Notes: generated from the letters alone by a model not told the origin. Numbered from the stretch's first letter, positions 10,466 to 20,356 are shown. The stretch is 64,000 bases of DNA from Deroplatys truncata (GCA_030765065.1 CM060990.1:662668618-662732617); one strand, 5' to 3'. Numbers and translations are program-made.

Positions 10466-11509
10466 TACAGGATGAGCCAAAAGACTCCGAATCGCCTGCG
10501 CGGTGTTTTTCCTGTCCCCATCCTCGGCGCTCGTTGCAGTCTGCCGCTATCATAGAAAAGCGCGGATGAAACCATACATCATTTTTAAAACTACTTTTAA
10601 AGGCTTTACTTACCAACTTTATGAAAGGAGATGCTGAAACTGGCCACCATTGTTTTCCACACATTTTTGGCACCTCTTTAGGAAACTATCCATCATGGAA
10701 TTTTTGGGGGGAATTTTCCAAACGATCACCGATGTCGTCTAATGTTTTTTCGGTAAGAACCGAACGCCGTCTTTTAGATTTCTTAGCCTGAACCTTCCTG
10801 TGGCCTGAAATTTACTGTAAAGTTCATGGATTGTTGTACGGTCTGGAACTTTTACACCTGAAAATCTTTCTGCAAATCGTACTTTCACTTGGCGAGCTGA
10901 CTGAGTTAACACATACGAATCATAAATAAATACACGCTGTGCAGTCGAAAACATATACTGAGCCATAATATACGTTGTGACTAAGTACAGGACAAAATAA
11001 TAAATAACTCGTAATAACTGAACTACATAACATCACCGTCAAGTCAATACTGCACTTCACAGGGCACGACAGCGTGACTTTGTTTATAGCAGCAGTGCGT
11101 TATCATGTGTTTATCATACTTCCATGCGCCCAGTGGAAATACACCGCGCAGCCGGTAATATTGTTCATAAAATACCCCTCCGGGGTAACTTAAAACATAA
11201 AGTGTACAAGACAAACCCACACACTCTGGAAAAATTAAAACAAAATATCCGCCAGGAAATTTCTCAACGTGAACTACGGTGAGTGATGGATAGTTTCCTA
11301 AAGAGGTGCAAGAAATATATGGATAACGACGGTGGCCAGTTTCAGCATCTCTTTCGTAAAGTTGGTAAGTAAAGCCTTTAAAAGTAGTTTTAAAAATGTA
11401 TGGCATTATCCGCGCCTTTCTCTGATAGCGGCAGACGGTAACGAGCTCCGAGGACGCGGAGAGGAAAAACACCGCGCAGGTGGTTCCGAGTCTTTTGGCT
11501 CACTCTGTA
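10466..11509 (-). mobile_element. mariner-like element with long TIRs, internally deleted
   Basis: Inverted repeats of about 235 bp (10466-10700 and 11275-11509) start at TA dinucleotides with CAG(G)A-TGAGCCAAAAGACTC. The interior holds only the N-terminal transposase HTH region on the minus strand; the catalytic domain is missing. The TA target and HTH type put it in the Tc1/mariner superfamily. The right end lies 3 bp from a Tc1-type end at 11512. Confidence 0.75.
10739..10966 (-). pseudogene. mariner-like transposase N-terminal HTH (DUF4817 type)
   Basis: A 75-aa frame with QRVFIYDSYVLTQSARQVK, RFAERFSGVKVPDRTTI and KFQATGRF. It corresponds to the first HTH of insect mariner-like transposases, usually 'Q.VFIV..Y......VV..F...PGV..P....I..L..KF..TGS'. 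A complete transposase of this kind is roughly 350 aa; only the first ~75 residues remain, followed by the right TIR. As a truncated DNA-binding domain flanked by its own TIRs it could bind element ends, but expression is unknown. Confidence 0.65.
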
Positions 11510-11511
11510 CA

Positions 11512-12128
11512 TACAGTCATGGAAAAAAGTATTCATACACCGTCGTTTATGTAGAAAAGCTTAATTAGAACTAGATAACAACCAGAGAAGTTATTGTAGT
11601 AAACTAACAGTGTGGCATTTCCTTCCGAATTTGTATATACAAAAATATTGACGAAATTAGTCTTCTACAAAAATAAAATAAAAAATATGTGCTAGCTGTC
11701 TTCACACAGTGGTGAAAAAAGTATTCATACATATAAAAACAATTCAATTTATGCAAATGTCTGTACAATTTTAATACTTTGTAGGCATCCCTCTTTATCA
11801 CTTCTGTCAACCTCTTTGGCATGGAATCAACCAGATTTATGGTTGTCTCTGATGTAATATTTTGCCATTCCTGTTGTAATCATTGTTTCAGAGCCTTCTT
11901 ACTTCATATTTCATATTTTCTGACCATTCTTTCAAGTTGAATTGAGTTGAGTTTTTTTATTTATGGACGCTCTTTAACTACTATGGTCCTTAGCGTCCCA
12001 ATCTATATTGGGCGTGAAATACCGGCAATTTTGCTCAGAGGCCTCTCTATCAGGCTTGAGGTTCTTTTACGAGCCGTGATTTTTTTCAAGTGTATTCCAA
12101 AGGTCCTTAATTGGATTAAGGTCTAGGT
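11512..12128 (-). pseudogene. Tc1-like element 3' half, interrupted by SINE-3
   Basis: Reading leftward, near 12125-12092 the frame gives LDLNPIKDLWNTLEK, the Tc1 'PDLNPIENLW' block holding the last catalytic acidic residue. After the SINE insertion it resumes with LKEWSENM, then QQEWQNITSETTINLVDSMPKRLTEV, the typical C-terminus of Tc1 transposases. The end at 11512 (TACAGTCATGGAAAAAAGT) is a classical Tc1-type terminus. The 5' half is missing. Confidence 0.7.
11938..12083 (-). mobile_element. SINE-3, 5'-truncated, inside Tc1 relic
   Basis: Contains only the 3' part of SINE-3 (AT-rich tail to the 'cctgataga' block in reverse). It is flanked by the direct repeat TTTCAAGT (11930-11937 and 12084-12091), an 8-bp TSD that splits the transposase frame. 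Confidence 0.75.
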
Positions 12129-12528
12129 TGTGTGTTGTTCAAATGGTTAATGGTTTGAGTGCAATGTAAACATCACACTTTGAGTGTCTTCACGCAGAAT
12201 AGCTGCTCTGCTTCTTCTGTTGTGTTTTATAGTGCTTCCTTTATAGCGTCATTTCTTTCTGTTATAATAGTGATAATTAATATGGCTTCTGATAATAGCA
12301 TTAGCAGATTTGCAGTAACTATAAACGTTAACTTATAGTTTCTTCTTTCGTTAAGAGCGTGAGAAAGACGATTTATTTAGTCTGTATGTACAATAATGAA
12401 CCAAATGTTAGCATTGTCAATTGAGCCTGCAGGTAGCATTTGGCCCTCCTGTTCCCCAACGTGCAAAAGGCAACCAACGTAGCTTCCCACCACTTCTTTC
12501 AGTCCAAGTGGTAGTGGAACTATCTCAA
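12129..12528. other. no gene recognised
   Basis: No supportable gene. This is the unique left flank of the tandem array that begins at 12529. Confidence 0.4.
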
Positions 12529-12561
12529 GGGACAAGTTATAATACGGCGATATATTATGCT

Positions 12562-12890
12562 GGGGCGGCGCCGTGGCCGAGTGGTTAGACCGCTCGCCTC
12601 TCACCGAGGCGGCCCGGGTTCAATCCCAGGGACCTGCATGTGGGATTTGTGGTGGACGAAGCGGCGTCTGGGCGGGTTTTCTCCGGGTTCTCCGGTTTCC
12701 ACCAACTGCTTCATCACCTTTCCTTTCATCCATTTCACCAACATTTCGTTTCATCTACTTCCTTCATCCCATACCAGGCATTGGGCTGATCACCCATCCT
12801 GGATGCTCTGTCTGATCCATGAGACGGGCCTCTGACCCCAGGCACCCGCTTGTAAGTCCTATATAAGAGGAGGGTAGACAGATAATGAAT
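12562..12890 (+). mobile_element. SINE-1 copy in F1
   Basis: tRNA-Ser/Leu-like head: box A 'tggccgagtggttag', box B 'gggttcaatccc'. Tail 'ataatgaat'. Flanked by a perfect 13-bp TSD GATATATTATGCT (12549-12561, 12891-12903). The overlapping ORFs on both strands are non-coding. Confidence 0.9.
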
Positions 12891-13084
12891 GATATATTAT
12901 GCTCAGGCATGTTGTCAACAATGGATAATTGCCTCAGAGATAGATATGATAGGTAAAAAACCTTGATAGTAGTTCTGATAAGGTGAAGGTTGTTGTCCAA
13001 AACCCATTAAAATGTGCAATTATCTTTGAACCTTCTAGTTTCATAATCTGTATTTATTATCTGTCAGTTATGCGTAAAAGGGAC

Positions 13085-13330
13085 GTCTTCCTCCGTGGTG
13101 TAGTGGTTACCATGCTAGCCTCTAGTGGCCGAGGTCGTGATTTCAAACCCGGCGGAGGGTGATGGGGTGGTACCGTGTCGTAGATTTACGGCACGTAAAG
13201 GGACCTCAAGCCTAATAAAGAGGCCTCTGAGCAAAATTACAGGTCTTTCATGCACAATATAGAATGGGACGCTAAGGACCACAGCAGTTAAAGAACGTCC
13301 ATAAATAAAACTCAATTTAATTTTAATTAC
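13085..13330 (+). mobile_element. SINE-3 copy in F1
   Basis: Head 'cctccgtggtgtagtggtta' and 'tttcaaacccggcggagg'. The body is shortened after the head (the 'gggaagtaaag' block is missing). The tail 'caatttaattttaatt' is AT-rich. Confidence 0.8.
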
Positions 13331-13910
13331 AGAAGTGGCGTCACGTGACTTTAAAGAACCCTGTGCACATGAACAAGCAAATATTTTAAACTTCAAAGCT
13401 GACATTGTTGCTTTCCGTTTTTTCCACATTTGTGGAGATTGAAAATGTTTCACACGATGCAATTTTTGTTAAATTTACTTCAAAATTTTAGGGAAAAATC
13501 TAAAAAATGAAGAAAATGTTGGAAATGATTTTTCTGAAGTTGATGTTTATGAGGATGTTAATTATTACATTCGAAGTGTTCACATCGTTTTTAACAAATA
13601 TTAAAATTAATTAAATCTTTAATTATTCATCTTGTGGAGCATTTCTTGTCTATGGTTAAATAATTGTGTTAAAAATTAATAACTTCAAAACTAATAAAGA
13701 TATTGCAATGAAATTTGGTATGCACTCTACTCCTTGCATGTGTAATGAATGATATAGATTTGAAGCTAATATATACATAATTGTAGAAGGTTGCAATTTC
13801 ACGTATGTGTACACTTAAGCTATTAAAAGGCACACACTTCGAAAATACACAACTATAGACACTATAAAATTAGCATATTTTACTCCAGTAAGCATCAAAC
13901 ATATAGGGTT
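13331..13910. other. AT-rich part of F1, nothing recognised
   Basis: No gene or known repeat. The same sequence recurs in F2 and F3. Confidence 0.45.
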
Positions 13911-14286
13911 TTATTCAAAAAGGAGGAACAGATTTTAAATATTCATTTTTAATGAACGACAATATATAGCGACACATAGGACACATCATTGAATAGAGGA
14001 AAGTTCAAAGTTTTAAGCCCCGCATATTAGTTCCATTCAGTGTCTACAGCGGCGCTGTGTTTGTTTACGAGAAAATGGCGACGCCACAGAAAAAGTCGTT
14101 TTGTGTGCTGCATTACGCAAAGAGTGAATCCATTGTTTCATTGCAGCGTGCATTTCGTTGTAAGTTCAACAACGAGCCGCCTCGTCATAAAAAATATACA
14201 ATTGATACAATAAATTCGTAGAAGACGGCTGCGTATGCATACGGAAAAGCACTGGTCCTCCTCGCATAACAAATGGTGCTCATTTT
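13911..14286 (+). pseudogene. mariner-like relic: left inverted repeat plus N-terminal HTH
   Basis: 13911-14020 is the left inverted repeat; its partner survives only after F3 (25593-25706). From the ATG at 14074 the frame reads ATPQKKSFCVLHYAKSES, then VSLQRAFRCKFNNEPP, then stops. A one-base shift restores NKFVEDGCVCIRKSTGPPRI. Together this is the DUF4817-type HTH of mariner-like transposases ('FCVLEYAKT.S....QR.FR.K....PP', 'F...GCLCKGKS.GRPR'). It is cut off at 14286 by retrotransposon L. Confidence 0.7.
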
Positions 14287-14316
14287 TCTTTTTCGCAAAC
14301 TTCTCAGGATGGGGAC

Positions 14317-14634
14317 ATGGAGATCGTTTGTGATGAAGAAGTAGAGATATCGGCAAGTGAGGTAGCACTTTTAAGGCAAAAGCCTTCTGCTTCTTTGTCT
14401 AGTCGAGATCCTCGGATACGGAGCCAGCATAGGCGGATGGATGTAGAAAGTGCCATGATACGACAGCACTCCCAAGATGTGCAACCGTTGTCCGGTAACT
14501 CTCCGGCTCGTTCCACAACGAAAGAGGCGGACTCAGGCAAGCGGCCGGCAGTAGATGACAGCGATGATTTTGAGGATCACCAACGTTCCCCTAAACTTAC
14601 AAAGGATGACCCGCACCCGGATAGTGATGATTGA
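14317..14634 (+). CDS. ORF1 C-terminal remnant of L (first copy)
   Basis: 105 aa, hydrophilic. It has a basic arginine-rich middle (SSRDPRIRSQHRRMD) and an acidic, serine-rich end (VDDSDDFEDHQRSPKLTKDD, then DSDD). No zinc knuckle, coiled coil or RRM is visible, so the conserved ORF1 core was probably lost by 5' truncation. The open frame extends upstream across the junction at 14287 into the mariner relic, so the ATG used here may not be a real start. It ends with TGA at 14632-14634. The same frame then stays open for 25 codons to a TAA that directly precedes the ORF2 ATG. Position before ORF2 on the same strand is the main reason for calling it ORF1. Confidence 0.55.
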   Translation: MEIVCDEEVEISASEVALLRQKPSASLSSRDPRIRSQHRRMDVESAMIRQHSQDVQPLSGNSPARSTTKEADSGKRPAVDDSDDFEDHQRSPKLTKDDPHPDSDD

Positions 14635-14709
14635 GATTGTGTTGTTTCTGGAGTGCTCCCTGGTTGTTCTCCGCTTGCAACCATTGAATATACGATCCTT
14701 GCCCTTTAA

Positions 14710-17700
14710 ATGCCGGTAGGTCTTCAAATATGGGCTTCGCTCAACGTTAACGGCCTGCGACAGGTTATTAAACAACAACTTTTAAAGGAATTTTTGATCA
14801 GTAATGACATAGACATTTGTTTTTTACAGGAGGTGAATCTTTGTAATCTGGATTTTTTGTATGGCTTCGATTACGAGACCAATCTTGGCCCCGAGGGTTC
14901 CGGTACGGCAATTGTTTACAGACAAGGCTTACGATTACACAGTTTTGGATACCATCCTTCCGGTAGGGTTCTTTCGGCAGTGTATGATGACGTGACTTTC
15001 GTGAATATCTACGCACCTGCTGGTAGTAATAAACGCAAACAACGAGAGGAGTTTTTTCGGCAAGACCTCCTGACCCATATCCCATCGGGTGCTACCTTTG
15101 TACTTGTCGGTGATTTTAATTGTACGTTGGCGGCCAAAGATCAACGCGGAGCCTTTAATGGGTGTGTTACTTTGCAGCAGCTGGTGGAGCAAATGCGGTT
15201 AAAGGATACCTGGGAGCATACGCATGGTTCCGCAGTACAATTTACTTTCGTGAGAGGCCTATCAGCATCGCGGCTGGACCGCATGTATGTGCCGGCTGAA
15301 CTCTTATCACGTCTTTATCGTACAGAGATAGTGGCTGTCGCATTCAGTGATCATAATGCACTCATACATGCCTTTGAAGGTAGGGCAGCGTTCTACACTA
15401 GAGGTAGAGGTTATTGGAAATTAAACTGCTCGTTGCTTATGGATGAGCAGGTGCTAAGGGATTTCCAGGATCTTTGGTCGCGGTTGCGGGTATCCTTTCT
15501 GCTAGCACAGAATAAAGCCTTCTGGTGGGTGTGTAAAGCCAAGCCTGCGCTTCGGTATTTCTTTCGGGCTGCAGCCTGTCGTCGGGTTCTGGATAGGAGG
15601 GAAACCATGGACTATTACCTTCAAGTCCTTCAGGAACTACACATACGCCAACAGCAAGGTGATGATGTTCAGTCTCTTATGAGAGGCATCAAGGAACACA
15701 TTAAGGCCCGAAAATCTAACGAGTTACAGGGGTGTTTGTCCAAAGTACACTCGGCGGAAGTGGTGTTTGGGGAAAAGGCGAGTTTTTACCATCTGGCGAA
15801 GGAACGTAAACATGGTCGCCGGAAGCTCGTCACTCATTTGGAGGTTGATGGACAGAAAATTTCCACTACAGCCGGAATTCTTCGTGAAGTGCACTCCTTT
15901 TACGTCCAACGCTTCTCCATCCCAGAGGAATGCTCCAGTGCTGTGGGCGAGTATATGTCTGGGGTTGCTCCGGTTGTCCCGGAGGAGCTGCGGCAGGATA
16001 CGACACCTGTTTCAGCAGCAGAGTTCATGGAAGTGATCCAGTCGTCAAAGCTGCATGCGTCTCCAGGACCTGATGGTCTACCATATGAATTTTACAAGCA
16101 CTGTAGGCGCTATATTCGGGAAGAATTACTTCAAGTTTTCCAGGTAATGTGGACCTCAGAGCGATTTCCGCCTACTTTTGCAGATGGGATAGTGGTCCAG
16201 CTTCCGAAGTGTGCGCAGCCGAAGACTCCACAGGATTATCGGCCGATCACGTTATTGAACTGTGACTACAAGTTGTTTGTTAAAATCATTGGTGTTCGTA
16301 TGCAGAAGATTCTACCCTTTATACTTAGCGAGATGCAGGCTGCCGTACATAAGGGGACGGCCATTCATCATACGCTGGCGGCATTGAGAGGTGGTATATT
16401 GCACTGTGCACAGGAACAACAGTCAGCTGCAGTCATTAATTTAGACCTTGAGAAGGCCTTTGACAACGTCGTTCACGGGGCACTATGGAAACGTTTGGTT
16501 GCCTTGAAAGTGCCCGATAAGCTCCGTAATCTTATCCGAGCCCTATATGATGTTGCTTCGTCTAAGATTCTCTGCAATGGGTATCTGACAGCTGCTATAC
16601 CCGTTAAACGTTCCGTCCGACAAGGTTGTCCCATGTCTATGATACTATTTGCCTTGTATGTCGATCCTTTACTTCGACGTCTTCAATCTACTCTTACCGG
16701 AATCGATGTGTATGGTCAGAGACTGGTGGTACGAGCCTACGCTGACGATATTACTGTAATGGTTACCACACCCCGCGATATTATGCGCCTAAAAGATTGT
16801 TTACAGCAATATGAGGAGACTACCGGAATGACATTTAATATGAGGAAGTCCGAGATATTTCCCATTGGATTACAACCTCCGGATACATCAGTTTTGGGCA
16901 TACCTGTTGTGCAGCGTACGAAAGTTCTGGGGATCTACTTTAGTACTGACGCAGAGGATATGCGGGAATACAACTGGACGTCTCGTATTAATATCTTACG
17001 TGGTGTGATGTATCAGCAAAAAACCAGGATGCTGAATTTGGTACAACGTATATGGTTTTGTAATAGCTTTGCGCTCAGCAGAATTTGGTTCCTTGCATCT
17101 GTTCTTCCGCCCTCAAAACGCCATTGCCAGAGAATAGAACAGATATTAGGTTATTTTATCTGGACAGGAAAGCTTTATCGTATTGCGCGTACGCAACTCC
17201 GTCTCCCTAAAGGTCAAGGTGGATGGGGATTATTAGAGGTGGTTCGTCAGTCTCAGGCCTTGATGATGCGAATGCTCTTGCTTGCCATGAATAACCAGGG
17301 TGACCCCGTGGATATTGCGCTACAACGACAATACTCATCCTTTTTGAATCGGGGCGAGCGTGACAAGGTTCCCCAAATGTTACGTGAAGTTTATCAGGTC
17401 TTGGAGAAGTTACCACCGGAGAAAGTGGGGAATGGTGACTTTAGTACGGTGAAGAAGATTTACACCTTTCTTGTTCAAGCTGCTCCCATTATCCCTCATG
17501 TCCAGCTGAAATACCCACAACTGCCCTGGAGGCGCATTTGGAGATGTTTTAACCTTCCACAGATTAACTCCGATTGGATGGCAGTAACGTATGCGGTGGT
17601 AAACGAAATCCTTCCAACGGCGGACAAACTCTATCGCCACCGGATGGCTATTTCCCACAACTGCCCACTTTGTAATGCCGAAGATTCCCTTCCTCATCGA

Positions 17701-18015
17701 CTGATGGAATGTTCCGGTAAAACTGTGGTCTGGACTTGGGTTTTAGGATATTGTCGTACTTGGATACCTACCGGATGGATTCCTCAACCCTCTGATATTT
17801 TGCATTTGAACATTCCTAAAGTAAGCCCCCCATTTTATAATTCCCTACTCTGGCTGATTATGGGCACCTTTACTTGGCTACAAACGTTGGACGATGCAGC
17901 TGATTGTGTACTGCCTCATCTACGACAATTTTTACGTGCTGCGAGATGGCAGATGATTCGGCAACACAGAACAGGGCCATTCCAGCCTTGGATATTCAGA
18001 TTTAAGCTCCACTAG
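14710..18015 (+). CDS. ORF2 protein: AP endonuclease + reverse transcriptase (first copy)
   Basis: 1101 aa, uninterrupted. Residues 1-220 form an exonuclease/endonuclease/phosphatase-type domain: LNVNGLR (11-17), QE (40-41), NIYAPAG (99-105), GDFN (134-137), SRLDR (187-191) and SDH (213-215), all catalytic positions of APE endonucleases present. Reverse transcriptase: PGPDGLPYEFYK (452-463), YRPITLLNCDYK (510-521), INLDLEKAFD with catalytic D579, VRQGCPMS (636-643) and YADD (677-680). The thumb and C-terminal region include IWTGKLYRIARTQLRLPKG, and the end carries a CX2CX7HX4C knuckle (C985, C988, H996, C1001). The protein would nick target DNA and prime cDNA synthesis (target-primed reverse transcription). 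The start at 14710 follows a TAA stop immediately (TAAATG). Length and all catalytic residues fit an active ORF2; RT motif style resembles Tx1/L1-group elements. Confidence 0.93.
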   Translation: MPVGLQIWASLNVNGLRQVIKQQLLKEFLISNDIDICFLQEVNLCNLDFLYGFDYETNLGPEGSGTAIVYRQGLRLHSFGYHPSGRVLSAVYDDVTFVNIYAPAGSNKRKQREEFFRQDLLTHIPSGATFVLVGDFNCTLAAKDQRGAFNGCVTLQQLVEQMRLKDTWEHTHGSAVQFTFVRGLSASRLDRMYVPAELLSRLYRTEIVAVAFSDHNALIHAFEGRAAFYTRGRGYWKLNCSLLMDEQVLRDFQDLWSRLRVSFLLAQNKAFWWVCKAKPALRYFFRAAACRRVLDRRETMDYYLQVLQELHIRQQQGDDVQSLMRGIKEHIKARKSNELQGCLSKVHSAEVVFGEKASFYHLAKERKHGRRKLVTHLEVDGQKISTTAGILREVHSFYVQRFSIPEECSSAVGEYMSGVAPVVPEELRQDTTPVSAAEFMEVIQSSKLHASPGPDGLPYEFYKHCRRYIREELLQVFQVMWTSERFPPTFADGIVVQLPKCAQPKTPQDYRPITLLNCDYKLFVKIIGVRMQKILPFILSEMQAAVHKGTAIHHTLAALRGGILHCAQEQQSAAVINLDLEKAFDNVVHGALWKRLVALKVPDKLRNLIRALYDVASSKILCNGYLTAAIPVKRSVRQGCPMSMILFALYVDPLLRRLQSTLTGIDVYGQRLVVRAYADDITVMVTTPRDIMRLKDCLQQYEETTGMTFNMRKSEIFPIGLQPPDTSVLGIPVVQRTKVLGIYFSTDAEDMREYNWTSRINILRGVMYQQKTRMLNLVQRIWFCNSFALSRIWFLASVLPPSKRHCQRIEQILGYFIWTGKLYRIARTQLRLPKGQGGWGLLEVVRQSQALMMRMLLLAMNNQGDPVDIALQRQYSSFLNRGERDKVPQMLREVYQVLEKLPPEKVGNGDFSTVKKIYTFLVQAAPIIPHVQLKYPQLPWRRIWRCFNLPQINSDWMAVTYAVVNEILPTADKLYRHRMAISHNCPLCNAEDSLPHRLMECSGKTVVWTWVLGYCRTWIPTGWIPQPSDILHLNIPKVSPPFYNSLLWLIMGTFTWLQTLDDAADCVLPHLRQFLRAARWQMIRQHRTGPFQPWIFRFKLH

Positions 18016-18176
18016 CACAGTAATACCCTTTTCCTTTTTGTTAGGATCCTGTTCTTCCTTGCTTAAAAAAAATAATAAAAAAATAAAAAAAAATAAAATA
18101 AAAAAATTAAAAAAAAATAACTAAAAAAAATATATTGAGCTTGTAACAAGTTAAAAAAAATACAGGAAAAAAAAAA
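18016..18176 (+). other. 3' UTR and A-rich tail of L (first copy)
   Basis: About 50 bp of 3' UTR, then an A-rich tail broken by T and short words (aataaa, 'ttgtaacaagtt'), ending in a run of A directly before F2. The inner word ACAAGTTA (18146-18153) recurs right after the junction at 18180-18187. Confidence 0.7.
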
Positions 18177-18209
18177 GGGACAAGTTATAATACGGCGATA
18201 TATTATGCT

Positions 18210-18522
18210 GGGGCGGCGCCGTGGCCGAGTGGTTAGACCGCTCGCCTCTCACCGAGGCGGCCCGGGTTCAATCCCAGGGACCTGCATGTGGGATTTGTGG
18301 TGGACGAAGCGGCGTCTGGGCGGGTTTTCTCCGGGTTCTGCTTCATCACCTTTCCTTTCATCCATTTCACCAACATTTCGTTTCATCTACTTCCTTCATC
18401 CCATACCAGGCATTGGGCTGATCACCCATCCTGGATGCTCTGTCTGATCCATGAGACGGGCCTCTGACCCCAGGCACCCGCTTGTAAGTCCTATATAAGA
18501 GGAGGGTAGACAGATAATGAAT
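18210..18522 (+). mobile_element. SINE-1 copy in F2
   Basis: Same insertion as in F1, with the same GATATATTATGCT TSD (18197-18209 and 18523-18535), but 16 bp shorter. Confidence 0.9.
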
Positions 18523-18731
18523 GATATATTATGCTCAGGCATGTTGTCAACAATGGATAATTGCCTCAGAGATAGATATGATAGGTAAAAAACCTTGATA
18601 GTAGTTCTGATAAGGTGAAGGTTGTTGTCCAAAACCCATTAAAATGTGTTGTTTTTTTGGGTGCAATTATCTTTGAACCTTCTAGTTTCATAATCTGTAT
18701 TTATTATCTGTCAGTTATGCGTAAAAGGGAC

Positions 18732-18977
18732 GTCTTCCTCCGTGGTGTAGTGGTTACCATGCTAGCCTCTAGTGGCCGAGGTCGTGATTTCAAACCCGGC
18801 GGAGGGTGATGGGGTGGTACCGTGTCGTAGATTTACGGCACGTAAAGGGACCTCAAGCCTAATAAAGAGGCCTCTGAGCAAAATTACAGGTCTTTCATGC
18901 ACAATATAGAATGGGACGCTAAGGACCACAGCAGTTAAAGAACGTCCATAAATAAAACTCAATTTAATTTTAATTAC
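18732..18977 (+). mobile_element. SINE-3 copy in F2
   Basis: Same insertion as at 13085-13330. Confidence 0.8.
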
Positions 18978-19557
18978 AGAAGTGGCGTCACGTGACTTTA
19001 AAGAACCCTGTGCACATGAACAAGCAAATATTTTAAACTTCAAAGCTGACATTGTTGCTTTCCGTTTTTTCCACATTTGTGGAGATTGAAAATGTTTCAC
19101 ACGATGCAATTTTTGTTAAATTTACTTCAAAATTTTAGGGAAAAATCTAAAAAATGAAGAAAATGTTGGAAATGATTTTTCTGAAGTTGATGTTTATGAG
19201 GATGTTAATTATTACATTCGAAGTGTTCACATCGTTTTTAACAAATATTAAAATTAATTAAATCTTTAATTATTCATCTTGTGGAGCATTTCTTGTCTAT
19301 GGTTAAATAATTGTGTTAAAAATTAATAACTTCAAAACTAATAAAGATATTGCAATGAAATTTGGTATGCACTCTACTCCTTGCATGTGTAATGAATGAT
19401 ATAGATTTGAAGCTAATATATACATAATTGTAGAAGGTTGCAATTTCACGTATGTGTACACTTAAGCTATTAAAAGGCACACACTTCGAAAATACACAAC
19501 TATAGACACTATAAAATTAGCATATTTTACTCCAGTAAGCATCAAACATATAGGGTT

Positions 19558-19933
19558 TTATTCAAAAAGGAGGAACAGATTTTAAATATTCATTTTTAAT
19601 GAACGACAATATATAGCGACGCATAGGACACATCATTGAATAGAGGAAAGTTCAAAGTTTTAAGCCCCGCATATTAGTTCCATTCAGTGTCTACAGCGGC
19701 GCTGTGTTTGTTTACGAGAAAATGGCGACGCCACAGAAAAAGTCGTTTTGTGTGCTGCATTACGCAAAGAGTGAATCCATTGTTTCATTGCAGCGTGCAT
19801 TTCGTTGTAAGTTCAACAACGAGCCGCCTCGTCATAAAAAATATACAATTGATACAATAAATTCGTAGAAGACGGCTGCGTATGCATACGGAAAAGCACT
19901 GGTCCTCCTCGCATAACAAATGGTGCTCATTTT
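19558..19933 (+). pseudogene. mariner-like relic in F2
   Basis: Same left inverted repeat and frameshifted HTH as at 13911-14286, cut by the second L. One base (gacGcat at 19621) is unique to this copy. Confidence 0.7.
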
Positions 19934-19963
19934 TCTTTTTCGCAAACTTCTCAGGATGGGGAC

Positions 19964-20281
19964 ATGGAGATCGTTTGTGATGAAGAAGTAGAGATATCGG
20001 CAAGTGAGGTAGCACTTTTAAGGCAAAAGCCTTCTGCTTCTTTGTCTAGTCGAGATCCTCGGATACGGAGCCAGCATAGGCGGATGGATGTAGAAAGTGC
20101 CATGATACGACAGCACTCCCAAGATGTGCAACCGTTGTCCGGTAACTCTCCGGCTCGTTCCACAACGAAAGAGGCGGACTCAGGCAAGCGGCCGGCAGTA
20201 GATGACAGCGATGATTTTGAGGATCACCAACGTTCCCCTAAACTTACAAAGGATGACCCGCACCCGGATAGTGATGATTGA
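19964..20281 (+). CDS. ORF1 C-terminal remnant of L (second copy)
   Basis: Protein identical to that of 14317-14634 (105 aa, basic middle, acidic tail). The same caveat on its start applies: the frame is open upstream into the target sequence. The TGA at 20279-20281 is also followed by 25 open codons before TAAATG. Confidence 0.55.
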   Translation: MEIVCDEEVEISASEVALLRQKPSASLSSRDPRIRSQHRRMDVESAMIRQHSQDVQPLSGNSPARSTTKEADSGKRPAVDDSDDFEDHQRSPKLTKDDPHPDSDD

Positions 20282-20356
20282 GATTGTGTTGTTTCTGGAG
20301 TGCTCCCTGGTTGTTCTCCGCTTGCAACCATTGAATATACGATCCTTGCCCTTTAA

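Larger units (their letters stand above)
12529..14286 (+). repeat. F1: first copy of the 1.76-kb segment flanking element L
   Basis: Nearly identical to 18177-19933 (F2) and 23825-25581 (F3). It contains a SINE-1, a SINE-3, AT-rich sequence and the left part of a mariner-type inverted-repeat element. F1 keeps 16 bp in the SINE-1 that F2 and F3 lack, and lacks 15 bp near 13015 that F2 and F3 have. Its right edge (…gtgctcatttt) is the 5' junction of retrotransposon L. Confidence 0.85.
14287..18176 (+). mobile_element. L1copy: APE-type non-LTR retrotransposon, 5'-truncated, intact ORF2
   Basis: About 3.89 kb: the end of ORF1, a complete ORF2 (14710-18015), a short 3' UTR and a long A-rich tail (18067-18176). 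It is bounded on both sides by copies of F. The second copy (19934-23824) has an identical predicted ORF2 and an A-tail one base longer. Endonuclease plus reverse transcriptase in one ORF and a C-terminal CCHC knuckle place it in the L1/Tx1-like group. The exact clade is not resolved by eye. Confidence 0.88.
18177..19933 (+). repeat. F2: middle copy of the flank
   Basis: 1757 bp. Shares with F3, against F1, the 16-bp deletion in its SINE-1 and the 15-bp segment near 18650. Shares with F1, against F3, two bases near its right end (ccGcat; gacggCtgc). Its left junction is the A-tail of L; its right junction is the 5' end of the second L. Confidence 0.85.

Noticed and set aside
12557-12835. ORFs of 60-115 aa inside SINE-1 and SINE-3 on both strands
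   Set aside because: SINEs are non-coding. The frames merely overlap tRNA heads and GC-rich bodies.
14798-17697. Minus-strand and shifted ORFs of 60-95 aa across ORF2 (both copies)
   Set aside because: Shadow frames of the 1101-aa ORF2.
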